Shown piece after piece: positions 43,642 to 52,535 of a DNA stretch of 64,000 nucleotides. The DNA comes from an uncultured Paracoccaceae bacterium (GTDB taxonomy: Bacteria > Pseudomonadota > Alphaproteobacteria > Rhodobacterales > Rhodobacteraceae). Positions within the stretch are counted from its first letter, which is position 1; the number at the start of each line of letters is the position of its first letter. The DNA lies in the NCBI GenBank assembly GCA_938049225.1, contig CALICM010000060.1, forward strand, positions 1-64,000, written 5' to 3'. The position numbers and the translations under genes are program-made. A model generated the notes under the pieces. The model was not told the origin of the DNA, did not search any database, and saw only the letters and a list, made by a program, of their open reading frames with translations.

Positions 43642-44052
43642 ATGGCGCTTTTGAGCACTATTGCAGGAACTGATACCAATAGAGCAGCACGCAAAACCAA
43701 AGGCGAAAGTGCGCCGCTTGATGCACGCCGCCTGGCCAATGTCACTGGCCACATAGACACGCATATAAGCCGACCGATCACGATCGAGGAACTCGCGAAC
43801 GTCGCCGGTTTGTCGATGTATCATTTCTCGCGTTGCTTCAGGGTGGCGGTCGGCAGTTCACCACATGCATTCGTTATGGCGCGTCGGATTGAGGCCAGCC
43901 GCCATTTGCTGGCCGAAAACACCCAGTCATTGGCAGAAATCGCGTATGTCTGTGGGTTTTCAAGCCAGTCGCATTTCACAACAAAATTCAAAGAACATAT
44001 CGGTACGACCCCTGGCGCTTACCGGAGGGGCGTCAACCGACAGGGGACGTGA
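43642..44052 (+). CDS. AraC family regulator consisting of the DNA-binding domain only
   Basis: The 136-residue product covers the double HTH of AraC/XylS proteins (ISRPITIEELANVAGLSMYH for HTH1, SLAEIAYVCGFSSQSHFTTKF for HTH2, then IGTTPGAYRRG). The usual N-terminal sensor domain is absent, giving a MarA/SoxS-like size. Upstream in-frame codons (from a TTG) give an unlikely leader. It could be a natural single-domain regulator or the surviving end of a truncated gene in a degenerate patch. It converges with the pirin gene. Confidence 0.8.
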   Translation: MALLSTIAGTDTNRAARKTKGESAPLDARRLANVTGHIDTHISRPITIEELANVAGLSMYHFSRCFRVAVGSSPHAFVMARRIEASRHLLAENTQSLAEIAYVCGFSSQSHFTTKFKEHIGTTPGAYRRGVNRQGT

Positions 44053-44057
44053 GTGGT

Positions 44058-45002
44058 TCATCTGCCCCCTTCAGGTAGCGGGATGTGCTCTTTGTCGTCC
44101 GTTGGCGGCAGGTGGAACCGACCGTTCTGCCAATCACCCTCGCGCCAAGCCTGCTTTGCTTCTTCGATCCGCTCTTTCGACGAGGCGACGAAGTTCCACC
44201 AGATATAGCGTGGCCCGTTGAACGTCTCGCCGCCCAGCAACAACAGCCGCGCGCCCCGAGGGCCCGCGTGAACCGAGACCTTGTCGCCTGGCCGGAAGAT
44301 CATCATCTGCCCAGCTTCGAAATCCTGTCCGCCAACCGTGATGGACCCGGTCGAGATATAAAGCCCGCGATCCTCGTGATCGTCTGTCAGGGGCAAGCCA
44401 GCGCCAGGGGCAAGCACCGCATCGGCGTAGAACATATCGGAATAGGTGTGGACCAGCGCGCGTTCGCCGTAAGCATGGCCCATGATCAGACGGACCTCCT
44501 TGCCCTCGTCCTGCAAAAACGGCAGCGCGTCCTTGCCATGGTGGTGAAAGGCCGCATCCACATCCTCGGCCTCGTCCGGAAGGGCCACCCAGGTCTGGAT
44601 CCCGAACAGGCTTTGCGGCGCACGCCGCCGTTCAGCAGACGAGCGTTCGGAATGGGTGATCCCCCGCCCCGCTACCATCCAGTTGACCGCCCCAGGCTCG
44701 ATCTCCAACTCGTAACCCAGGCTGTCGCGGTGCATGATGCCGCCTTGGTACAAATAAGTGACAGTACCCAAGCCGATGTGCGGATGCGGGCGCACGTCGA
44801 TGCCCTGATCTGTCAGCAGCTCAGCGGGACCCATCTGATCGAAGAAGATGAAAGGCCCCACCATTTGCCGTTTGGCCGAAGGCAAGGCCCGGCGTACCTC
44901 GAACGCACCAATGTCGCGGGCCCGGGGAATGATCAGCGTTTCAATGCTGTCCACTTCGTCACCGGTGGGGCAATGCGGGTCCAGGGCTGGGTTCCAACTC
45001 AT
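44058..45002 (-). CDS. Pirin family protein
   Basis: This 314-residue bicupin contains the pirin metal-site pattern near DVRPHPHIGLGTVTYLYQGG and MHRDSLGYELEIEPGAVNWM, followed by GRGITHSER. Pirins bind Fe and act as quercetinase or redox regulators in some species. AGGAGGCCCCG precedes the ATG. The gene is convergent with the AraC-like regulator. Confidence 0.93.
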   Translation of the reverse strand: MSWNPALDPHCPTGDEVDSIETLIIPRARDIGAFEVRRALPSAKRQMVGPFIFFDQMGPAELLTDQGIDVRPHPHIGLGTVTYLYQGGIMHRDSLGYELEIEPGAVNWMVAGRGITHSERSSAERRRAPQSLFGIQTWVALPDEAEDVDAAFHHHGKDALPFLQDEGKEVRLIMGHAYGERALVHTYSDMFYADAVLAPGAGLPLTDDHEDRGLYISTGSITVGGQDFEAGQMMIFRPGDKVSVHAGPRGARLLLLGGETFNGPRYIWWNFVASSKERIEEAKQAWREGDWQNGRFHLPPTDDKEHIPLPEGGR

Positions 45003-45065
45003 CGGGGCCTCCTATTGTTGCACTGCCACATATAGCGCCCGGCTGCCGTTACGGAAACCAACCCG

Positions 45066-46349
45066 TCATAACGTTTCCGCGTCCGGCCCGGGTCCCGAAG
45101 CCGGATCCGGCAGTTCCTCGGGGGTGGGTGCCAGGCCATAGGGTCTGACCAAGGCCCAAACATGCGCAGCGATCATCCATTTCATCCGCCGCGGGGCTTG
45201 GTTGCGCAAATGTAGAACGGACTCTGCCGCCTTCATCTCAAGCCTGGTGCGGGCAAACTCAAGCCCCCGGGGCCCGGTTCGCGGCTGCAACCAGGCAATG
45301 ATCGGGCGCACCCAATTGGGCATCCGACGCAACGGCAGACCGCCTGCCGCCCTTGCCGTGTTCGCAATGAAGCCTTTCACCGCTCCCGCGCGTCTGCCCG
45401 CACTGGTCACGGGGTTCAGCACCACGCTGTCCCCCATCGCCGCCAGCACCTCGGCTCCGCGGGCGTTGCGCACAATCAACCACTGCTCACCCCGCCCCGC
45501 CATATAGCCGACGGTGATATCGGCCAGACTGTTGGTATAATCCACACAAGTGCGGCAGGTCAGCGGGAAAAAATCGCTTGGCAGGTCCGCCAAGGGCAAT
45601 TTCAGGAATGGGATCTCGCGCTGTTTGCCATTTTGAAAGCGCAACTCCACCTTGTAGTCAGCGCGAAACTCCAAATAAGTGACGGTGTCCGGCGCATCGG
45701 TCAGCAGCGCCAAAAACCGGTGAAAATTCTCGGTCGTTGTGTTGTCCGAACACGGTGTTCCGATCACTGTGATCTGGTCAAACCCCAGTTCCCTTTCAAG
45801 CACCCGCAGCGCATAGATCTGGCAGGGGATGCCGATCACGGCGATCCGTCGATGCCCTGCCGCCCGTGCCGGTTCCAGGGCCGCCAGCAGCGGGGCATAG
45901 CCCATGCGCATGCCGCGCGCCTGTGCCATACCTGCAGGATCGGTGATGATCAGTGGTTGCGGCCGCCATCGATCCTTGGGGTCCGGCCCCATGCAGATCA
46001 CCGCGTCGACAGTACCCGTTTCTAACAGCCTTTGGCCAAGGCCGGTGGTCAGGCCGGTCCATTGCGCGCCTGGGGCGGGCGTCGCCATACGGGCGCGATG
46101 CATAGCCAGGTAGGGCCCGAAGAACCGTTCGTCCCCGCGCGCTGGATCGCGGGGGCGTCCATGCACCTGACGCTCCATCGTGGGGTAGTCGGGGCGGATA
46201 AACTGGCAGGCGCGCCCGCAGTCACCCGGTGTCGCCGTGCGCGAGATCCCACAGTCGGTGCACAGCTTACGTGTCACAGCGGGCCCCGCCACCACAGGGG
46301 TAACCCCCGGCACAGAAACCGCCGGTCGAAGCTGTGGGATGTCTCGCAT
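45066..46349 (-). CDS. FrhB/BciB-like FeS-flavoprotein (coenzyme F420 hydrogenase beta-subunit family)
   Basis: This protein of about 427 residues shows the FrhB family pattern: a CTDCG cluster motif and further cysteines (GDCGRACQF) near the N-terminus, a conserved RRIAVIGIPCQIYALR segment, IGTPCSDNTT, and CRTCVDYTNSLADITVGYM. BciB relatives reduce the 8-vinyl group of divinyl (proto)chlorophyllide, and others act on F420. No bch genes are in the window, so the substrate is open. The chosen ATG (MRDIPQLRP) gives a normal length. Confidence 0.82.
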   Translation of the reverse strand: MRDIPQLRPAVSVPGVTPVVAGPAVTRKLCTDCGISRTATPGDCGRACQFIRPDYPTMERQVHGRPRDPARGDERFFGPYLAMHRARMATPAPGAQWTGLTTGLGQRLLETGTVDAVICMGPDPKDRWRPQPLIITDPAGMAQARGMRMGYAPLLAALEPARAAGHRRIAVIGIPCQIYALRVLERELGFDQITVIGTPCSDNTTTENFHRFLALLTDAPDTVTYLEFRADYKVELRFQNGKQREIPFLKLPLADLPSDFFPLTCRTCVDYTNSLADITVGYMAGRGEQWLIVRNARGAEVLAAMGDSVVLNPVTSAGRRAGAVKGFIANTARAAGGLPLRRMPNWVRPIIAWLQPRTGPRGLEFARTRLEMKAAESVLHLRNQAPRRMKWMIAAHVWALVRPYGLAPTPEELPDPASGPGPDAETL

Positions 46350-46444
46350 ACCAAACAGTGAGCCGAAAAGCACACTGGCGGTCAACCCCTTCAAACTGCC
46401 GGGCAGCGCTTGCAGCGGCCACCCGAACCCCCTACATCCCGGCC

Positions 46445-47245
46445 ATGGCCCGTTTAACCCGCCTTCTGTCGAACAAACCCTTTGTGGCTGTGATCCGGCT
46501 GGAAGGTGTGATCGCCGCCAGTGCCCGGCCAGGTGGCAGCGCGATGTCGGACGCCACACTGGCGCCGGCGATCGAGCGTGCGTTTCGCAGCAAGCCTGAA
46601 GCGGTGGCGCTGCAGATCAATTCGCCCGGCGGCTCGCCCACGCAATCGGCCTTGATCGCCGCGCGCATTCGGCGCCTGGCCGAGGAACACAAGCTGCGGG
46701 TCTATGCGTTTTGCGAGGATGTCGCCGCCTCGGGCGGCTATTGGCTGGCGACAGCCGCGGACGAGATCTATGTAGATGCGAACTCGATCCTGGGCTCGAT
46801 TGGGGTGATCTCGGCCAGTTTCGGGCTGCACGAGTTCATCAACCGCTATGGGATCGAGCGGCGCGTGTATACGGCGGGCGAGGACAAATCGATGCTCGAC
46901 CCTTTCCGGCCCGAGCGCGAGCGCGACATTGAGCGGCTGAAGGATTTGCAGAAAATCATCCACGAGAATTTTATCACCCAGGTCAAAACCCGCCGCGCTG
47001 GTAAGTTGGCGGAGGCGGATTTGTTCACCGGGGATATCTTTGTCGGTCAGCAAGCCGTCGACATGGGGCTGGCCGATGGGCTGGGGCATTTGGTCCCGAT
47101 GATGAAGCATAAATACGGTGAAAAGACCCAGTTCACCATCTCGAAGCCCCGGCGCGGTCTGCTGTCACGCTTTGGCCTGCCGGGCGTGGGGGACGTTCTG
47201 GGCGCTGCCGAGGATCGTGCCGTCTGGGCACGCTACGGGTTGTAG
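46445..47245 (+). CDS. S49 family signal-peptide-peptidase-like protease
   Basis: This 266-residue SppA/SohB-type serine protease uses a Ser-Lys dyad. The serine lies in AASGGYWLATAADEIY and the lysine in AGEDKSMLDPF, where SppA homologues have GxYKSxxxPF. The INSPGGSP oxyanion motif is present. An N-terminal anchor is weak, so it could be cytosolic or membrane-associated. The chosen ATG (MARLTRLL) matches the family start. Confidence 0.9.
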   Translation: MARLTRLLSNKPFVAVIRLEGVIAASARPGGSAMSDATLAPAIERAFRSKPEAVALQINSPGGSPTQSALIAARIRRLAEEHKLRVYAFCEDVAASGGYWLATAADEIYVDANSILGSIGVISASFGLHEFINRYGIERRVYTAGEDKSMLDPFRPERERDIERLKDLQKIIHENFITQVKTRRAGKLAEADLFTGDIFVGQQAVDMGLADGLGHLVPMMKHKYGEKTQFTISKPRRGLLSRFGLPGVGDVLGAAEDRAVWARYGL

Positions 47246-47249
47246 CGGC

Positions 47250-47435
47250 GTGCTGGTCAAAGCCGTCACCCTGTTTCTGATCGCCATGCTGGTGCTGGGC
47301 ATGTTCGGGAAACTGCGCATGCCAAAAGTGCCGCGCCCGGGCGCGAAACCAAAAGTCGCCAAGCCGGGGAAATGCTCTAAGTGCGGGAACTACGTCATCG
47401 GGTCGGGCCCTTGTTCTTGTAGGACGCGCACATGA
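47250..47435 (+). CDS. Small membrane protein with zinc-ribbon cysteines
   Basis: The 61 residues begin with GTG, form one transmembrane helix (VTLFLIAMLVLGMFG), a Pro/Lys-rich linker, and then CSKCGNYVIGSGPCSC, a four-cysteine zinc-ribbon pattern. It starts 4 bp after the peptidase stop, so it is likely co-translated with it. The function is unknown. Confidence 0.7.
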   Translation: MLVKAVTLFLIAMLVLGMFGKLRMPKVPRPGAKPKVAKPGKCSKCGNYVIGSGPCSCRTRT

Positions 47436-47465
47436 CCCTTAGACCAGCGAAGGCCTGATCGCCGC

Positions 47466-48419
47466 ATGATGCTAGGGGATTTTTTGTTCGCCGTCGCGGG
47501 GCTGGTCATTCTGCTGTTGGCAGGCGACATGTTGGTGCGGGGCGCTGTGGCGGTCAGCCTGCGTCTGGGGATCCCCGCTTTGATTGTTAGCCTGACGATC
47601 GTTGCCTTTGGCACCTCCGCCCCCGAATTGCTCATCGCGGTCAAGGCCGCGCTTGAGGGCGCGCCGGGCCTGGCGCTGGGCAATGTCATTGGCTCGAACA
47701 CGGCAAACATTTTGCTGGTACTCGGCGTGCCCGCGCTGCTGACCGGCCTCGATACGTCCAACTGCGATACCCGCAGCAGCTATGTGCAGATGATCGCGGC
47801 CTCGCTGATTTTTATTGTGCTGCTCTTTATGGGCCCGCTGGACGTCTGGCACGGGGTCATTCTGCTGATCCTTTTGTGCGCGATGCTGGCCCGGGCGATG
47901 ATGGATGCGCAATCCGCCCGCCGCCAAGGCGCCATGGCGCTGAGCGAAGAAGTGGCCGAGGCCGAGGCCAGCCCCCTGCCGGTTTGGCGCGCGGTTCTAT
48001 ATTTGGTTCTGGGGCTGATGGGCCTGCCGCTGGGCGCGGATCTGTTGGTCGACGCCGCCCAAGGCTTGGCCCGGGATTTCGGCGTCTCGGACGAGGTTAT
48101 TGGGCTGACGCTGGTGGCCATCGGAACCTCTCTGCCGGAACTTGCGACCACCGTGATGGCAGCCCTCCGGCGGCAGGCCGATGTGGCGCTGGGCAATGTC
48201 ATCGGCTCGAACCTTTTGAACATATTGGCAATTATGGGCGTGACCAGCCTGTTTGGCCCCCTGATTTTCGATGACAAACTGCTATACGTGGACATCTGGG
48301 TCATGCTGGCCGCCAGCCTTCTGTTGATCCCCTTTGTGTTTGCCAGATGGAAACTCTCGCGCCCGGTCGGGGTTGCCTTCCTTATGGCCTATGGCGTTTA
48401 TATGGTGTCGCTGTTTTAG
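47466..48419 (+). CDS. Calcium/sodium antiporter (YrbG type)
   Basis: This 317-residue member of the Ca2+:cation antiporter family has two inverted repeats, each with an alpha motif: FGTSAPELLIAVKAAL and GNVIGSNTANILLVLG in the first, IGTSLPELATTVMAAL and GNVIGSNLLNILAIMG in the second. It has about ten helices. It exchanges Ca2+ for Na+ or H+ across the inner membrane. Confidence 0.94.
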   Translation: MMLGDFLFAVAGLVILLLAGDMLVRGAVAVSLRLGIPALIVSLTIVAFGTSAPELLIAVKAALEGAPGLALGNVIGSNTANILLVLGVPALLTGLDTSNCDTRSSYVQMIAASLIFIVLLFMGPLDVWHGVILLILLCAMLARAMMDAQSARRQGAMALSEEVAEAEASPLPVWRAVLYLVLGLMGLPLGADLLVDAAQGLARDFGVSDEVIGLTLVAIGTSLPELATTVMAALRRQADVALGNVIGSNLLNILAIMGVTSLFGPLIFDDKLLYVDIWVMLAASLLLIPFVFARWKLSRPVGVAFLMAYGVYMVSLF

Positions 48420-48428
48420 GGGGTCCGC

Positions 48429-49211
48429 ATGGCTGAAGCCGCTTTGGTAACTGGGGCTGGGCGCCGCCTTGGGCGCGCGATGGTGTTGCGCCTGGCGCAG
48501 CGTGGGGCGGATGTCGCCATCCATTACAGTTCCAGTGCGACCGAGGCTGAGGATGTTGCAGCCCAGGCGCGCGCGATGGGTGTGCGGGCGGTCACCGTGC
48601 AGGCCGATCTAATGGACCCAACGCAGGTCGATCAACTGGTCCCACAGGCTGTAGCAGGCCTGGGCAAGCCGCTGACGGTGCTGGTCAACAACGCCTCGAC
48701 CTTTGAGCATGACACCGTACAAACCGCGACGGCAGAAAGTTGGGATCGGGCGATGGCCTCGAACCTGCGCGCGCCGATGTTCCTGATACAGGCTTTCGCA
48801 GCGCAATGCCCCACCGGCGCTGTCGATCACAATGGGGAGCCCATGGCCAGCGGCGTGATCGTGAACATGATCGACCAAAGGGTGCGCAAGCTGACGCCCG
48901 ACTTCTCAAGTTATACGGTCGCCAAGATGGGGCTTTGGGCGCTGACCCGTACAGCGGCGCGGGGCCTGGCCCCAGATATCCGCGTGAACGGCATAGGCCC
49001 GGGACCAACGATGCAAGGCGCCCGCCAAAGCCCCGAGCATTTCGCCGATCAGCGCGCCGCGACTATTTTGAACCGTGGTTCTGACCCCAATGAAATCTGC
49101 CAAGCGCTTGATTTTATTCTGGATGCAAACGGCCTAACCGGCCAACTTTTGTGCATGGATGGGGGGCAGCACCTGGCCTGGCAGACACCCGATGTTCTGG
49201 GCGTAGAGTGA
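48429..49211 (+). CDS. SDR family oxidoreductase (pteridine-reductase-like)
   Basis: This 260-residue short-chain dehydrogenase has the cofactor motif TGAGRRLG (the Arg-Arg favours NADPH), NNASTF in place of NNAG, and the catalytic YTVAK. The C-terminus closes with GQLLCMDGGQHLAW. Relatives include FolM/pteridine reductases. The start lies 9 bp after the antiporter stop. Confidence 0.88.
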   Translation: MAEAALVTGAGRRLGRAMVLRLAQRGADVAIHYSSSATEAEDVAAQARAMGVRAVTVQADLMDPTQVDQLVPQAVAGLGKPLTVLVNNASTFEHDTVQTATAESWDRAMASNLRAPMFLIQAFAAQCPTGAVDHNGEPMASGVIVNMIDQRVRKLTPDFSSYTVAKMGLWALTRTAARGLAPDIRVNGIGPGPTMQGARQSPEHFADQRAATILNRGSDPNEICQALDFILDANGLTGQLLCMDGGQHLAWQTPDVLGVE

Positions 49212-49219
49212 GGATTTGA

Positions 49220-49234
49220 TTAACAAAAAGTTAA
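49220..49234 (+). promoter_or_regulatory. Perfect CtrA box TTAA-N7-TTAA
   Basis: TTAA, seven bases (CAAAAAG), then TTAA lies 9 bp after the SDR stop. It matches the consensus for the alphaproteobacterial cell-cycle regulator CtrA. The nearest downstream gene in the reading direction is uvrC, 300 bp away. Function is inferred from the match. Confidence 0.55.
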
Positions 49235-49369
49235 GGCTCGCGCCCGCTGCTACACCAGTTTGTCCACCGCTTGGTGGGTTTCGTTAAGAATGTCATAAAT
49301 TCTTTAATGATTTCATATTCGTGCGACAATCTCATTTTTTTCCTTTTTATTTTCAAAGCTTTACATATT

Positions 49370-49386
49370 TGCCTAAATTTTAGGCA
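49370..49386. promoter_or_regulatory. 17-bp palindrome TGCCTAAA-T-TTTAGGCA
   Basis: Two exact 8-bp arms surround one central base, about 150 bp before uvrC. Such symmetry is typical of a dimeric regulator site. It matches neither the alphaproteobacterial LexA box nor FNR, and I do not know the binding protein. Confidence 0.5.
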
Positions 49387-49447
49387 GATTAATACAGGAC
49401 CTTATTTTGCGGGAGGATACGCTATGTGGGGCGGCTTATGCCCAGAC

Positions 49448-49456
49448 TTATCCACA
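49448..49456 (+). promoter_or_regulatory. Perfect DnaA box TTATCCACA
   Basis: This nonamer is identical to the high-affinity DnaA box and lies 78 bp before the uvrC ATG. A single box favours promoter regulation by DnaA rather than an origin. Confidence 0.5.
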
Positions 49457-49533
49457 GGATCCGTGGACAGCTTTAGGCTTGAAATCGCCGGTTTCAAGTT
49501 GCAGCCGTTGCAAGAATCACAGAATCGTGAGCC

Positions 49534-51444
49534 ATGACCAGCACGCCAGAGAACACCGATACCTTTGACGAGGAAGGGGCGCCGCAAACCGCCGGTATCC
49601 AGCCGCGCGGACATCAGGTCATCGCCGGTTATGTGAAACGGCTCGGCCCCGGTCCTGGGGTTTACCGCATGCTCGATGCCCAAGGCGCGGTGCTTTACGT
49701 CGGCAAGGCCCGCAAGTTGAAAAAGCGCGTGGCATCCTACGCCAAACCCACCGGGCATTCAGCGCGGATAGGACGGATGATCGCCAACACATCCTCAATG
49801 ATGTTCCTGTCGACCGAGACCGAAACCGAGGCACTGCTGCTCGAACAAAATCTAATCAAACAGCTCAAACCGCGCTACAATGTGCTGCTGCGCGACGACA
49901 AAAGCTTTCCCAATATCCTGATCCCCCGCGATCATGAGTTCCCGGCAATCCAGAAGCATCGTGGGATGAAACGGACCAAGGGCGACTATTTTGGGCCCTT
50001 TGCCAGCGCCGGCGCTGTGAACCGCACGCTGAACCAGCTGCAGAAAGCCTTCCTGCTGCGCAACTGCTCGGACTCGATGTTCGAAAGCCGCACACGCCCC
50101 TGCCTGCTGCACCAGATCAAGCGCTGTTCAGCGCCCTGCGTCGGCCGGATCTCGGCACAGGACTATGCGCAGGATTTGGGCGATGCCCGCAAGTTTCTTG
50201 AGGGACGCACGACCAAAGTGCAGGCGAAACTCGCCGAAGAGATGCAAATCGCATCCAACGCCATGGAATTCGAACGCGCGGCCGCCCTGCGTGACCGGAT
50301 CAGGGCGCTGACCCAAGTGCAATCGACCCAGGGCATCAACCCACAGTCGGTGGCCGAGGCGGATGTCATCGCGCTGCATCAGGACCAGGGCCAAGCCTGC
50401 GTCGAGGTCTTCTTCTTCCGCGCCAACCAGAACTGGGGCAACCGGGCCTATTTCCCGCGCCTCAGCGCGGGCACCGAACCGGGCGAGGTGCTGGAAGCCT
50501 TCATCGCACAGTTCTACGGCAACAAAACCCCGCCACGCCTGCTCCTCCTCAGCCATGCCGTCGACAACGCGGACTTGCTGACCGAAGCGCTGACGGCGGC
50601 TTTAGGTCGCAAGGTCGAGATCCTGGTGCCGCAGCGGGGAGAAAAGGCCACGCTGGTCGAGCATGCCGCGCGCAACGCCCGCGAGGCTTTGGCCCGCAAG
50701 ATGGCCGAGAGCGCTAGCCAGGCTCGGTTGCTCGAGGGGCTGGCCACGGCCTTCGATCTGGAGGCCCCACCGCAACGGATCGAGGTTTATGACAACTCAC
50801 ATATCCAAGGCACCAATGCCGTCGGCGGCATGATCGTCGCGGGGCCGGATGGGTTTCTGAAATCCAGCTACCGCAAGTTCAACATCAAATCCAAAGACCT
50901 GACGCCGGGCGACGACTTCGGCATGATGCGCGAGGTGCTGGAGCGCCGCTTTACCCGCCTACTGAAAGAGGATCCGGACCGCGAAACGGAAAACTGGCCC
51001 GACCTGTTGCTCATTGACGGTGGTGCGGGGCAAATCTCGGCCGTGGCCGAGGTGATGGCCGAGATGGGCGTCGAGGATATCGACGTGATCGGTGTAGCCA
51101 AAGGCGTCGACCGCGATGCGGGCAAAGAGGAATTCTATCGCCCAGGCCAACCGGTGAAAGCCCTGCCCCACCGCGACCCTGTGCTTTATTTCATCCAGCG
51201 CCTGCGCGACGAGGCGCACCGCTTTGCCATCGGCGCCCACCGCGCGAAACGGGCCAAAGCCGTGACCGCGACCCCGTTGGACGATGTCGCGGGCGTCGGC
51301 GCGGCGCGGAAACGCGCGCTGCTCGCGCACTTTGGGTCGGCCAAAGCGGTGGGGCGCGCGGGGCTGGCGGATCTAAAAGCCGTCGAGGGGATCTCGGACA
51401 CGATTGCCGAGACGATCTATGCCCATTTTAACGGGGACGGATGA
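49534..51444 (+). CDS. uvrC: Excinuclease ABC subunit C
   Basis: UvrC makes the two incisions around DNA lesions in nucleotide excision repair. The 636 residues have the GIY-YIG domain (GPGVYRML at 40-47, LYVGKAR at 54-60), a UVR motif ([19 protein letters not shown]), the RNase H-like second nuclease domain ([27 protein letters not shown]), and C-terminal helix-hairpin-helix motifs ([19 protein letters not shown]). Confidence 0.97.
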   Translation: MTSTPENTDTFDEEGAPQTAGIQPRGHQVIAGYVKRLGPGPGVYRMLDAQGAVLYVGKARKLKKRVASYAKPTGHSARIGRMIANTSSMMFLSTETETEALLLEQNLIKQLKPRYNVLLRDDKSFPNILIPRDHEFPAIQKHRGMKRTKGDYFGPFASAGAVNRTLNQLQKAFLLRNCSDSMFESRTRPCLLHQIKRCSAPCVGRISAQDYAQDLGDARKFLEGRTTKVQAKLAEEMQIASNAMEFERAAALRDRIRALTQVQSTQGINPQSVAEADVIALHQDQGQACVEVFFFRANQNWGNRAYFPRLSAGTEPGEVLEAFIAQFYGNKTPPRLLLLSHAVDNADLLTEALTAALGRKVEILVPQRGEKATLVEHAARNAREALARKMAESASQARLLEGLATAFDLEAPPQRIEVYDNSHIQGTNAVGGMIVAGPDGFLKSSYRKFNIKSKDLTPGDDFGMMREVLERRFTRLLKEDPDRETENWPDLLLIDGGAGQISAVAEVMAEMGVEDIDVIGVAKGVDRDAGKEEFYRPGQPVKALPHRDPVLYFIQRLRDEAHRFAIGAHRAKRAKAVTATPLDDVAGVGAARKRALLAHFGSAKAVGRAGLADLKAVEGISDTIAETIYAHFNGDG

Positions 51445-51466
51445 GGGCGTTTCAGCATGAAACCCC

Positions 51467-51489
51467 AGGGCTTCAAATGGAAGCCCTTT
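51467..51489. terminator. Hairpin after uvrC
   Basis: AGGGCTTC pairs with GAAGCCCT around a 5-nt loop 22 bp after the uvrC stop, followed by a short TTT. It may serve uvrC and, in reverse, the opposing small ORF. Confidence 0.55.
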
Positions 51490-51714
51490 GTAAGGCTCTG
51501 AAATTACTATGGAAACCTCTGTCAACACGGCGCTAACGCACCGGATTGCCAAGATAGGCCGTGTTGTCAAGCAGTGCGGCAGAATAAACGCTCGGTATCT
51601 TGCAAATAGCGCGAACCGGGTGCCGGTTGCGGTGACCCTTAATGAACGCGAACCCCGCTTTGCACCCTTGTCGAAAATCGTCATCTGGGCAGCCACCGGG
51701 TTGCCAGGGAAAGG

Positions 51715-51969
51715 CTAGGCGACGATCAGGGACGACATCTTCGCGATGGCTCCTGGGCACAGATCTTCGATGTGCATGCGCGTCAACGGGTCACCCTGGG
51801 GCGTGAGTGCCGTTATGCGTTCGCCGCGCGAGACCAGCAGGGCGATCGGCGTCCTGTCGCCAGTTACCGCGACGTGTCGCTCTGATTGACGTTGGCTGAT
51901 GGAAGTCCGGACCAACGCCGCAACCACGGTTTCCCCCATTACAACCGGATTCTCTAGCGTGACCGTCAT
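51715..51969 (-). CDS. Small protein, third gene of the GerW-DUF2953 operon
   Basis: This 84-residue protein starts MTVTLENPVVMGETVVAALV and has no recognised domain. Its ATG overlaps the TGA of the DUF2953 gene (ATGA) and AAGG lies upstream, which argues that it is real and translationally coupled. Composition is normal for this genome. The GERITALTPQG stretch gives no family clue. Confidence 0.55.
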   Translation of the reverse strand: MTVTLENPVVMGETVVAALVRTSISQRQSERHVAVTGDRTPIALLVSRGERITALTPQGDPLTRMHIEDLCPGAIAKMSSLIVA

Positions 51970-52529
51970 AGCCTTGGACCGAATACGCGCCAGGCAAATC
52001 GCAGGGCCGGAGGCAAGAGCGACGCTGCCCTGGTGCGAAGGCTTGCATCAACGTCGCCCCAAAAGCACGCGCGTTCGAAGTTTGGCCGCAGCGACATCAC
52101 TATGTTTCGCGGCAAGGGCGCGCCGTATTGAAGCGACGCCAAGCGCCCATAGAGCTGACCGGTTTCGGCCGGATCCTGCAGTCCAAACTCGGCATCAAGT
52201 TCGAGATACTCAAGACGAACAGCCTGAAGGACCCCGACGAAAAGCCTGGGCAGTTCGAGCGCCAGACGGGCGCCGCGCGAGAACCGACTTTTGCCCTTGT
52301 CCTGGGCTTTCTTCTTCCGTTTCTTTATTTTGGGTTTCCCAGAGCGCGCGCTATCCACAATGCGCAGGCCGCGCATCAGGCCGCCGAACACGCTGACCTC
52401 GACCCGATATGTCAGTTTCGGTGAGGTTTGCAACTGCACGCGCAGCCTGATGGGGGCCAAAAGCGCGACCGCCAGAATGAAGACTAAGGCCAAGAGAAGC
52501 CAAAACAGAATGGCGGATGCGGTGAACAT
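51966..52529 (-). CDS. DUF2953 domain membrane protein
   Basis: This 187-residue protein has an N-terminal transmembrane helix (SAILFWLLLALVFILAVALL), a membrane-proximal domain (PIRLRVQLQTSPKLTYRVEV, VFGGLMRGLRIVD), a very basic KPKIKKRKKK stretch, and a conserved LDAEFGLQDPAETGQLYGRL block near the end, as in DUF2953. In Bacillus the relative YtfI is encoded beside the GerW homologue YtfJ, the same pairing as here. The function is unknown. Confidence 0.75.
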   Translation of the reverse strand: MFTASAILFWLLLALVFILAVALLAPIRLRVQLQTSPKLTYRVEVSVFGGLMRGLRIVDSARSGKPKIKKRKKKAQDKGKSRFSRGARLALELPRLFVGVLQAVRLEYLELDAEFGLQDPAETGQLYGRLASLQYGAPLPRNIVMSLRPNFERACFWGDVDASLRTRAASLLPPALRFAWRVFGPRL

Positions 52530-52535
52530 AGCAGA

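Larger units (their letters stand above)
49212..49533. other. AT-rich intergenic regulatory region before uvrC
   Basis: These 322 bp are much AT-richer than the surroundings and contain no gene. In order they hold a CtrA box, a TTGTCCACC near-DnaA box, an inverted repeat AAGAAT-N7-ATTCTT (49286-49304), a T-rich run, a 17-bp palindrome, a perfect DnaA box and two GAATC (GANTC, CcrM-type) sites at 49514 and 49522. The cluster suggests cell-cycle or replication-linked control. Confidence 0.6.

Noticed and set aside
49212-49533. Chromosomal replication origin
   Set aside because: Only one perfect DnaA box is present and none of the usual origin neighbours are near. A regulated promoter is simpler.
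51509-51718. 69-residue plus-strand frame after uvrC
   Set aside because: It has no ribosome site, no motif and lies beside the uvrC hairpin. Insufficient support.
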